Positions 1 through 6,097 of a DNA stretch of 6,097 nt are shown in pieces. Each line of letters opens with the position of its first letter. Within the stretch, counting starts at the first letter, position 1. This DNA comes from Elusimicrobiota bacterium. Its GTDB lineage: Bacteria > Elusimicrobiota > Elusimicrobia > F11. The position numbers and the translations under genes are program-made. The DNA is taken from the NCBI GenBank assembly GCA_022709485.1, contig JAKLIS010000093.1, forward strand, positions 1-6,097. The letters run 5' to 3'. The notes under the pieces are model-generated. The model did not search any database, was not told the origin of the DNA, and worked only from the letters and a program-made list of their open reading frames with translations.

Positions 1-33
1 AACCTGCTCTGTGTCCAATGCTAGGGGGTCACT

Positions 34-3000
34 TCAATTTAGCTCGTCGTCCGTCATGGAAGAAAATTTATTCACCTCTAGAAAATCCAAAAATATTTCA
101 TTCACTCTTTGTAAAACTTCTGATTTAAGGGCGAACTCAGGAAACAAATCGCGGAGAGGTTTCAAAATATCAAAGCAATCTCTCAAGGTTTTGTTGAATC
201 TTTCGAATAGGGTGGGATCCTTTCCATAGGTTTTATACCCCCTGGCCCATCGTCTGGCTGTTTCCATCCGTGCCCGATACCGGGCCAGAATGGGCACCAT
301 CGGCTTAAGCGCTTCTTGAATTGATAATGGGGAAACTTGAAAAATCTGAACCTTCAAAGGAATGGGTTCTTTTTCTTTTTTATCCTTTGCCGAACGAACC
401 CTATTTACTTTTTTCTCGCGTTCAACGAGAAATTTTTGATAGGTAGAAACCAGTTCCATTTCCTGACGGATAATTCCGGCTTCGATGTCGGTTAAATACA
501 CCTTCCCCAAGATCCCATTCAAAATATCATGAAAGACAGGAAATAATTTTTTGTCCGACCACGCCAAATTGATAAAGATTTCAAACACTTTTAAAAACAC
601 CAGGTCATGACGCGTCTTCATATCATCAAATGGGCCCAACCACATCGGAAAGCGCTCAGCTAGGGTTTCGTAAGCGGCTTCTGCGGTCTGGGTTTGAAGG
701 CGTGCCAGAATATCCCAAAACCAATCTTCTCTGGTTAATAGGCAAAAGACGCAATCCGGCAATCTTTCAACAGGCTGGCGCTTATACCAGTCTTTTATCT
801 TAACGAACGAAGACGAACTCCAAACTCGATGGAGGAAATCACGCATTCGTTTTTGAAAAATTCTTATATTTTCACTTTCCTCCGACATTCGAATTTCCAA
901 TATTTCGTTAAGAATTCTATTGGCATTTTCGAAATCCCTGGCCAAAAGATTTCTAGAAAAATCCTCAACATTTTCCTTACCCATGGCGACAGGAGATCCA
1001 TCCGAGGGCCGTAACTCAATATTCGTTTGCCCAAAGCCCACACCATCAAAATAATCCAGCAATTCTTTGTCTTGAATACCTCCCCAACCGAGAAATAAAT
1101 TTTCATTCCCTCTCCATTTGTTTTTGTCAAAAGGGAAACCAAAATAGGAGAATATTGTGGCGCTATCTTGAATTTTCCCGGCTAATTCTCCCTTGAAAAA
1201 TCGTTGGATGGCGCCAGAAAAAAGAGAAAACCGAAATAGGCGAACCCGGCCAAGCGCGTGATCCATTCCATCTGGAGGGATTTTATTGTCTCTCAATTGA
1301 AAGAACCGAAATCCGGCAAAAAACCGACGGCGGGTTTGATTCTGTCTATCCTCAACATCAACCCGAAGTTGGGGCAATTTCAATACCCCTCCCCTCTCTT
1401 CCAATAAGTGCCCCAAAACATCGGGTTCCTTTGTCTCTATATCAGGAAAACCTTTCAATTCAAAGAAACGGCCCGCCCGAACTACCAATTGAGGCGTCCA
1501 ATACATCCGCTTTGGCCGTTCGGAAAAAAGCGGCCCCAACCGTTTAATTAAATTTTCAATGGCCTTATTGATGGTGGTGGAAAACAAATCTTCATCTCCT
1601 CCCATGTACCGGTCCACCACTCCTGTCATAATGGCTTTAACCGTTGGTTTATTGATGAAATAAACCAACGTGCTGATATAGTCTTTGGGCACCAGCGCAT
1701 CAGCATCCATGTTGGCGATAAAGATATCTCGGTTCAGCTTTTTTGCCCGTTGGGTGGCAGGAAAAACACCAATATTTCGAATCCGGCCCATATGAACTTC
1801 AAAACCGCTTGAGGATAAGTCAATTACCTGAATGTTCAATTTCTTTTCCGCGATTTCCCAAACTGCCTGCTTTTCCAATGAGTTGAGTTTCCTAAAAAAG
1901 TCTGGAGGACGGGGATCAAGATTTTGTTTCCATCCTCTGAGCCAATAAATCAATTCAATGGTTTTTTGGTTATCTTCATATTCATCGCTTTGGGCCTTGA
2001 GCTGTTCAGGGGTATTTTGAACGACAAAGATAAGCTCAAAAAGGGATGCGTCCGCATTTTGGCGGGCGAAGGACAAAAGAAATCGAATAAATGTTCCCTT
2101 TGAAAATTCATCGAATACAGGGCAAACCACGCTCACCTGGAGTTCAGGATTAGGCTCGAGGACAGATTCCAGGGGCCGAAAGGAGGGAAGGCTCGGCACC
2201 CAGGGATTTTCTAAAATCTTTTCTTCAGGAACGATGTGAGGCCCTCGGTTTTTTGGAGGAGACCATAAACTTGTTTTTCGAGAATTTCCATTTCGAAAAA
2301 AACCAAAAGAAAGAAAAACGGCGGCCAAAATAATTACGCCCCCCAACCCCAGCAAAAAAGACGAATCAATGGAATAAACAGCTCCTAAGATTAAATTGAA
2401 ACTTTTATGGGCCACGATGGGTTGGAAAAGTCCTCCGAGGATCAATGCGCCACCTCCCAGTTCCAACAAGGATTTCGAAGCGGCTTTTCTTTCCATAACC
2501 TCAATGACGCGATGAATGAAATTTTCTGTTTGCTTCACAGTCATACGAATTCTGCTGCGGGACTTTGAATGAGAGATGAAAACAGAGTTTGGATTTTTCT
2601 TGGATGAAGCTTCAAGAGCATAAAAATCCTTTCGGCTTGAAAATCTTTGAAAAGTCCCCGAAGCTTCATTCGGCATTAGAGCCGAAGCGATACCCGCCCC
2701 TTGCCGTCCCAGCGCGTTGGCGGCCTCAATGCCCAAAAACAATTTTTTCCCTTCAAAGAGTTCGTCTAAAGGGGTTTTTTCTTGGTTAAAAACGCTTAAA
2801 TAGGACTGTTCTCGTGCCTCTCCCTTGTTGGTTTGAATACACGTTATTCTTGGCGCCAGGGTGATGATGCCAACCTTTTGTCGACTTAAAATGGATTCGA
2901 TCCCTTTGGAGTGGAAGCCGCCGGTCACCAATAATGCGACGTCGGCATGCGTCCGATCCATTTCATTAAGAAGGTTCATCGAAATTGCCTGGTCTCTAAT

Positions 3001-4377
3001 CCCCGCCTCCAAATAAAACGACTCGAACGCTTTCATATCTGGAAGTTCCTTGGGAAAGTCAGCGATGGGAGTTTTTTGATATTGGGTCCATTCTTCCGGA
3101 GATAATGAAAAATCAACCAATTTTTTAACCAAGAAAACCGATTGAGATTTCTTTACGAGGCCCTCCTCCAAGGGAGTTCGCGTCAATTCTCGGTAAACCT
3201 CAGATTCGAGCCGGGTCCTATCCTCGATGAGTTTTTCGACAGAAATCGAGTCCGAAATCAGAAGGTATTCCAAATAGGACTTCATGGATGGAAAATTTCC
3301 CATGTCGACGCCGTGTTCAAGACATAGGTCGCTGAGGTATTTGTAGAAGTCGACGTGGCTCACTTTTTTAAGCCGAAAGTTCAAGGTCTCATCAAAAATA
3401 GAGGCGGCATTTTTTTTGTCGAGTTTTTCCAGGAGATTGGTTAAAAGAACCGCCCGCTCTCTCACGACCGTTTCTAAATCTATCGATGTCTCCAAATCCA
3501 GTCCCTTGAGAAATAATTGGACGTCTGGGGTAAGAGGCCGGCCATAGGCAGCCAAATTCCGCACATGGTCTCCTATGGAAATTTGGTTGAGTTGGGAGGC
3601 TTGCACCTGGCGATCAAAAGCCAAAAGTTGGGGATTAAAAACTCGGCGTTTTTGCTGTTCCAAGGCTTGATTTATTTTTTCAATTTTCTTTCGATAGCCA
3701 GGTTGCTGGCTGGAAGCCCGACGGTAGGATTCCACATTTTGAAAATAATGGTTTGGGTCATCTACACCGATAATGGGAGGGGCCGGTCTGGGTCCCGTCA
3801 GGGCATAATGAATGGGCCCCGTGATTTTATTAACCCTGAATAGATAATCCGCCACTTTCTTGACCACGTCTTGCCGCTTAAATCCGGTCCAGGCATCAAG
3901 CGAGATCGGCTCAAATGCGGCCTCTAATCCGATGAAGTCAATATTTCCCTGTTCGGTTAATTCTTGGATTGTTTTGCCGATGTTTCTTTGGGCTTCTGAA
4001 TTCAAATGAATATCTTGAACATACACGACAAATCTTTTGGCTTGAGGGGGCAAATGGACTTTCCGGATGCTTGAAAATTGGTCCGACAATAAACTCAAAA
4101 TTTTCCGGGGTGTTTCATGAGTGCCTTCAGAAACCCATTTGTTTCTATTTTTCGATTTTGGCATTCCCCCGTTCAAGGGAAGGTGAACAGGGAAATCAGA
4201 GCGGATCGATTGGGGAAATTCCACAGGCAGGCGGGCCACTTCAATTGATTTTTTTCTTGCTTCCCAGAAACGGGTTTCAGACGAATAAGCCCAAAGAGAG
4301 TTACCTAAGAAAAAAACAAGGCTCAAGGCACCGGATGTCCAAATTTTAAATTTGTCGCGGCTTTTCAGGGTATTCAT
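34..4377 (-). CDS. Giant multidomain membrane protein: TraB/ChaN-like domain fused to a GT2-like glycosyltransferase
   Basis: The protein has 1447 residues and no internal stop. Residues 1-30 look like a signal peptide or signal anchor: basic start, hydrophobic 12-30, possible cut after SLWA. Residues 113-515 resemble the TraB/ChaN/EreA superfamily: VQDIH (H124), AQ at 129-130, GLEAAF (E152), GGFH (H489). Hydrophobic segments lie at about 638-658 and 674-694, the second followed by R/K residues. Residues 747-1010 look like a GT-A family-2 glycosyltransferase: VSVVCPVFDE at 748, MGRIRNIGV at 863, DAD at 891-893, KEPD at 983-986. Residues 1011-1447 are mainly helical, with a GWGG at 1097-1100 and a charged stretch at 1318-1338; I do not recognise them. 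The likely role is sugar transfer in envelope glycan synthesis, acceptor unknown. The function of the first domain is unknown. ATG 4377 is the only usual start (ATG, GTG or TTG) after the upstream in-frame stop at 4438-4440, and the next ATG (residue 72) would delete the signal. No strong ribosome binding site is seen. Confidence 0.85.
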   Translation of the reverse strand: MNTLKSRDKFKIWTSGALSLVFFLGNSLWAYSSETRFWEARKKSIEVARLPVEFPQSIRSDFPVHLPLNGGMPKSKNRNKWVSEGTHETPRKILSLLSDQFSSIRKVHLPPQAKRFVVYVQDIHLNSEAQRNIGKTIQELTEQGNIDFIGLEAAFEPISLDAWTGFKRQDVVKKVADYLFRVNKITGPIHYALTGPRPAPPIIGVDDPNHYFQNVESYRRASSQQPGYRKKIEKINQALEQQKRRVFNPQLLAFDRQVQASQLNQISIGDHVRNLAAYGRPLTPDVQLFLKGLDLETSIDLETVVRERAVLLTNLLEKLDKKNAASIFDETLNFRLKKVSHVDFYKYLSDLCLEHGVDMGNFPSMKSYLEYLLISDSISVEKLIEDRTRLESEVYRELTRTPLEEGLVKKSQSVFLVKKLVDFSLSPEEWTQYQKTPIADFPKELPDMKAFESFYLEAGIRDQAISMNLLNEMDRTHADVALLVTGGFHSKGIESILSRQKVGIITLAPRITCIQTNKGEAREQSYLSVFNQEKTPLDELFEGKKLFLGIEAANALGRQGAGIASALMPNEASGTFQRFSSRKDFYALEASSKKNPNSVFISHSKSRSRIRMTVKQTENFIHRVIEVMERKAASKSLLELGGGALILGGLFQPIVAHKSFNLILGAVYSIDSSFLLGLGGVIILAAVFLSFGFFRNGNSRKTSLWSPPKNRGPHIVPEEKILENPWVPSLPSFRPLESVLEPNPELQVSVVCPVFDEFSKGTFIRFLLSFARQNADASLFELIFVVQNTPEQLKAQSDEYEDNQKTIELIYWLRGWKQNLDPRPPDFFRKLNSLEKQAVWEIAEKKLNIQVIDLSSSGFEVHMGRIRNIGVFPATQRAKKLNRDIFIANMDADALVPKDYISTLVYFINKPTVKAIMTGVVDRYMGGDEDLFSTTINKAIENLIKRLGPLFSERPKRMYWTPQLVVRAGRFFELKGFPDIETKEPDVLGHLLEERGGVLKLPQLRVDVEDRQNQTRRRFFAGFRFFQLRDNKIPPDGMDHALGRVRLFRFSLFSGAIQRFFKGELAGKIQDSATIFSYFGFPFDKNKWRGNENLFLGWGGIQDKELLDYFDGVGFGQTNIELRPSDGSPVAMGKENVEDFSRNLLARDFENANRILNEILEIRMSEESENIRIFQKRMRDFLHRVWSSSSFVKIKDWYKRQPVERLPDCVFCLLTREDWFWDILARLQTQTAEAAYETLAERFPMWLGPFDDMKTRHDLVFLKVFEIFINLAWSDKKLFPVFHDILNGILGKVYLTDIEAGIIRQEMELVSTYQKFLVEREKKVNRVRSAKDKKEKEPIPLKVQIFQVSPLSIQEALKPMVPILARYRARMETARRWARGYKTYGKDPTLFERFNKTLRDCFDILKPLRDLFPEFALKSEVLQRVNEIFLDFLEVNKFSSMTDDELN

Positions 4378-4408
4378 GTTTTTTAATAGGTTCGGTCTCT
4401 CTAGGACC

Positions 4409-4414
4409 AGTATA
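4409..4414 (-). promoter_or_regulatory. Possible -10 box for the giant gene
   Basis: Read on the minus strand this is TATACT, five of six matches to the sigma-70 consensus TATAAT. It lies 31 bp before the ATG at 4377, which would give a short leader. The hexamer 17 bp further upstream (GGCTTT, 4432-4437) is a poor -35 box, and no TG extension precedes the -10. The plus strand also reads TATATT at 4411-4416, so the strand assignment is uncertain. Confidence 0.25.
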
Positions 4415-4425
4415 TTCTTGCAGGG

Positions 4426-4442
4426 CTTAAGAAAGCCTTAAG
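4426..4442. repeat. Two CTTAAG palindromes one helical turn apart
   Basis: The 6-bp palindrome CTTAAG occurs at 4426-4431 and again at 4437-4442, centre-to-centre 11 bp, so both copies face the same side of the helix. The pair covers the expected -35 region of the giant gene and could be an operator. The same bases can form a hairpin: 4422-4428 pairs with 4433-4439 across a 4-base loop, with one G-T pair. No T-run follows in either direction, so it is not a typical terminator. Confidence 0.35.
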
Positions 4443-4471
4443 GACAGGTAAACTATTTGTAAAAAAAGCGG

Positions 4472-4495
4472 GGGTTTCATTAACCCATCAAACCC
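4472..4495 (+). repeat. Competing short inverted repeats in the leader of the radical SAM gene
   Basis: GGGTTT at 4472-4477 can pair with AAACCC at 4490-4495, or GGGTT at 4472-4476 with AACCC at 4482-4486. The two pairings exclude each other. The middle element, TTAACCC at 4480-4486, is also a perfect 7-base complement of GGGTTAA at 4567-4573, ten bases before the radical SAM ATG. The stems are short and might be chance. Confidence 0.3.
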
Positions 4496-4532
4496 GGCGG
4501 CGGAAAAACATCCCTAGAAATAGAAGCAAACG

Positions 4533-4586
4533 ATGATCCTTTGTGTTTGTCTCGGAGGTCCGCTCTGGGTTAATATGAGCCCATGA
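4533..4586 (+). CDS. Possible 17-codon leader ORF overlapping the radical SAM start
   Basis: Starting at ATG 4533 the frame reads MILCVCLGGPLWVNMSP and stops at TGA 4584-4586. That stop overlaps the radical SAM ATG (4583) in the ATGA arrangement typical of translationally coupled genes. A weak AGAAG lies 6 bases before ATG 4533. A second in-frame ATG at 4575 follows the GGAGGT (4554-4559) by 15 bases. The peptide has two cysteines (residues 4 and 6) and is hydrophobic, with no run of one amino acid that would suggest classic attenuation. It resembles no family I know, and ORFs of this length arise easily by chance. Confidence 0.25.
   Translation: MILCVCLGGPLWVNMSP
4554..4559 (+). promoter_or_regulatory. 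GGAGGT, strong Shine-Dalgarno sequence at odd spacing
   Basis: GGAGGT is an excellent anti-Shine-Dalgarno match, but it sits 23 bases before the radical SAM ATG at 4583 and 15 bases before the ATG at 4575; 5-10 is usual. The radical SAM frame is closed by TAA at 4571-4573, so no earlier start can use it. Either the leader RNA folds to shorten the distance, or ribosomes load upstream and reach 4583 by coupling, or the match is accidental. Confidence 0.4.
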
Positions 4587-5794
4587 AGAAGGTTGTTTCC
4601 TCGCCACGGTTTATCCCAAAAATTACCTTTCACCAGATGGCCATATCGGTCATTCTTTCGCCGGAAAAAACGTTCACATTTGATCCGGCGGGAAGATTTA
4701 TCCGGGGGTCTTTTGGAAATCGTCAATTGGTCCGGGGTTTGGATGGAACCATCAAAGAAAAATCCTGGCTTCTCCATTCCACCGGCCCGGAACGAGAGGC
4801 GCGCGTCCTTTCTCCCCTGGAAGCCAAAAAGGTTATTCGGACCATTTATGAAAATCTTCAAGACTTAAGGAGGCTTCTGGACAAAAAAGGAGTGATTCGG
4901 TTTCAAACGTCCGATAGGGGTAAAGAAGCCGGTTTTGATTCTCCCAAAAAAATTCTGGCGCTTCTTCTTCATTGGAATGAGAAAAAAGTCTTAGCCGATG
5001 AGAATTTGTTCCATAAAATTTACAGGCCCTTAAACATTCTTCCTCCCGATCAATATTTTTCCGTCGTCATCCAGATGGCGGAAGGCTGCCCGTGGAATCG
5101 ATGCGCGTTCTGTCATTTTTACAAAGCGCGGTCTTTCAGGTCCAAATCATTGTCGGAAATTAAAAAACATATTCGGACAGTGAAAAATTTTCTGGGTGAA
5201 GGAATTCATTTGAGAAAATCCGTTTTCCTTGCCGACGCCAATGCCCTCAAGTCTCCGATGAACACATTGGTAAAGACAATGATGGAAATCCGCCGACAAA
5301 TGCCCGATCAGACCGGTCCCGATGGAGGGATTTTTTCCTTCGGCGATGTCCCCGCGATTCTTGAAAAAACACCGGCCGAATTTAGGAAGTTGAAAAACCT
5401 TGGCCTCAAACGGGTTTATATCGGGCTCGAATCGGGATCTGCGGTGGTCCGACGGATCCTTAATAAGCCCGGTTCGCCGGAGATGGCTATTCAGGCGGCG
5501 AGGAAACTTAAAAAAGCGGGGCTCAAGTTGGGGGTCATTGTGTTATTGGCGGATTTTGGCCGCCACAAATTTCATCATTTAAAAGAAACTGCCCAAGTTT
5601 TAAAGAAGATGGGTCTTTCCGCCGGCGATTTTTTATATTTTTCCCCGTTTATTCCCGCGAAAGGCTCCGCCCTTCCCCCATTTGAGAAAGACGCCATGTG
5701 GCGAAAAACAATTTCGTCCATGACCAAATCTTTCGCCCCCCCTGCCCAAGGCCCTCTCATTGCGGTTTATGACATCCGTGAATTCGTTGTCTGA
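4583..5794 (+). CDS. Radical SAM protein of unknown substrate, CX4CX2C type
   Basis: This 403-residue protein is probably cytoplasmic; no signal peptide or membrane segment is seen. Radical SAM enzymes cleave S-adenosylmethionine at a [4Fe-4S] cluster to start radical chemistry. The cluster motif is EGCPWNRCAFC, with C169, C174 and C177 (CX4CX2C rather than the usual CX3CX2C). These are the only cysteines, so an auxiliary cluster or SPASM domain is unlikely. GLESGS at 281-286 fits the SAM-binding region of the partial TIM barrel, about residues 160-360. Residues 1-155 are an unassigned N-terminal domain with a segment like TFTFDPAGRF near 30-39, which I recall from uncharacterised radical SAM proteins of many phyla. 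ATG 4583 is the first start after the in-frame TAA at 4571; M19 (4637) is an alternative. The next gene follows after 36 bp on the same strand. No specific reaction can be assigned. Confidence 0.9.
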   Translation: MKKVVSSPRFIPKITFHQMAISVILSPEKTFTFDPAGRFIRGSFGNRQLVRGLDGTIKEKSWLLHSTGPEREARVLSPLEAKKVIRTIYENLQDLRRLLDKKGVIRFQTSDRGKEAGFDSPKKILALLLHWNEKKVLADENLFHKIYRPLNILPPDQYFSVVIQMAEGCPWNRCAFCHFYKARSFRSKSLSEIKKHIRTVKNFLGEGIHLRKSVFLADANALKSPMNTLVKTMMEIRRQMPDQTGPDGGIFSFGDVPAILEKTPAEFRKLKNLGLKRVYIGLESGSAVVRRILNKPGSPEMAIQAARKLKKAGLKLGVIVLLADFGRHKFHHLKETAQVLKKMGLSAGDFLYFSPFIPAKGSALPPFEKDAMWRKTISSMTKSFAPPAQGPLIAVYDIREFVV

Positions 5795-5830
5795 TTGTGG
5801 ATTGGAATGCAATGGTTTATGATTTGAGCC

Positions 5831-6097
5831 GTGGATCGAAAAAATAACCCTTTTGGCCTTCTCGCCTTTCTCCATTGGAACCATGATTGGAATAAGTTCG
5901 CCTTTAAGAATGAGGACATTCCCAGGGCTTTGGATCAAATAGATGAACTGGGCGTCAGTTTTATCCGGATGGATCTTCTTTGGTCGGACATTCACAACGG
6001 GCACTTCCAATACGATTATTCCCGTTATGATTCTCTCATTGAGAATATTTCAAAAAAGGGAATAAACATACTGGCCCTTCTTCACTACAACAAAGCC
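5831..6097 (+). CDS. Probable TIM-barrel glycoside hydrolase (clan GH-A type), N-terminal part
   Basis: The frame runs from GTG 5831 to the window edge, giving the first 89 residues; the 3' end lies outside. The pattern fits the start of a (beta/alpha)8 glycosidase such as GH39, GH5 or GH42. Early FLHWNHDW at 13-20 is followed by a helix, then FIRMDLLWSDI (44-54), a F-x-YDYSRYD element (59-67), and KKGINILALLHY (75-86), as in barrel strands 1-3 of that clan. The catalytic glutamates would come later, so family and substrate cannot be fixed. No signal peptide is seen, so it may act in the cytoplasm. GTG is the only plausible start near the N-terminus because TGA at 5825-5827 closes the frame; no clear ribosome binding site precedes it. 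Expression may depend on read-through from the radical SAM gene. Confidence 0.7.
   Translation, partial: MDRKNNPFGLLAFLHWNHDWNKFAFKNEDIPRALDQIDELGVSFIRMDLLWSDIHNGHFQYDYSRYDSLIENISKKGINILALLHYNKA

Larger units (their letters stand above)
4378..4582. promoter_or_regulatory. Divergent intergenic region
   Basis: This 205-bp stretch separates the starts of the minus-strand giant gene and the plus-strand radical SAM gene, so promoters for both should lie here. It contains a -10-like box for the minus strand, two CTTAAG palindromes, a G-tract followed by short inverted repeats, and a GGAGGT at 4554-4559. I see no convincing -35/-10 pair for the plus strand and no rho-independent terminator. The presence of promoters is inferred from gene orientation; the individual boxes are weak. 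Confidence 0.6.

Noticed and set aside
1..33. Window edge after the giant gene's stop considered as a partial gene or terminator
   Set aside because: Only 33 bases are visible, with no stem-loop, start codon with ribosome binding site, or RNA gene fragment that I can support.
864..1142. 92-codon minus-strand ORF in another frame within the giant gene
   Set aside because: It overlaps the continuous giant frame on the same strand, and that frame shows no break that would require a second gene.
3517..3843. 108-codon plus-strand ORF opposite the giant gene
   Set aside because: It lies wholly antisense to the well-supported TraB/ChaN-like region, its translation has no recognisable motif, and it has no clear ribosome binding site.
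3969..4349. 126-codon plus-strand ORF opposite the 5' end of the giant gene
   Set aside because: It overlaps the region encoding the signal peptide and the VQDIH motif on the other strand and looks like a compositional shadow.
4422..4439. Hairpin considered as a terminator
   Set aside because: The 7-bp stem includes a G-T pair, is not GC-rich enough and has no T-run on either side; it also lies between divergent gene starts, where a terminator is not expected.
4514..4861. 115-codon minus-strand ORF across the radical SAM start
   Set aside because: It is antisense to the radical SAM coding region and has low-complexity, R/K/G-rich translation with no family resemblance.
5633..6010. 125-codon minus-strand ORF across the radical SAM/glycosidase junction
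   Set aside because: It is antisense to two coding regions that have recognisable motifs; no independent evidence supports it.

Overview
The window looks like chromosomal DNA from a poorly characterised Gram-negative lineage. I lean towards an Omnitrophota- or Elusimicrobiota-like bacterium. This rests on remembered resemblance of the first domain of the giant protein (motifs VQDIH, GLEAAF, GGFH) to large uncharacterised proteins in those groups, not on a database search. I see no RNA gene, CRISPR array, insertion sequence or integrase.

Layout: (1) Positions 34-4377, minus strand, hold one uninterrupted gene for a 1447-residue envelope protein. In order it has a signal-like N-terminus, a domain resembling the TraB/ChaN/EreA superfamily, two hydrophobic segments, a family-2-like (GT-A) glycosyltransferase domain with a DAD motif, and a mostly helical C-terminal region of about 440 residues that I cannot assign. 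(2) Positions 4378-4582 form a divergent intergenic region with a pair of CTTAAG palindromes 11 bp apart, competing inverted repeats and a possible 17-codon leader ORF that ends inside the next start codon (ATGA overlap). (3) Positions 4583-5794, plus strand, encode a 403-residue radical SAM protein with an unusual CX4CX2C cluster motif. (4) From 5831 to the window edge, plus strand, is the 5' end of a gene for a probable TIM-barrel glycoside hydrolase of the clan GH-A type.

The radical SAM and hydrolase genes are 36 bp apart with no visible terminator, so they probably share a transcript. The giant gene is divergent from them. A glycosyltransferase-bearing protein next to a glycoside hydrolase suggests envelope polysaccharide or glycan metabolism, but the link to the radical SAM enzyme is only inferred. 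The most unusual element is the fusion of a TraB/ChaN-like domain to a glycosyltransferase in one membrane protein.
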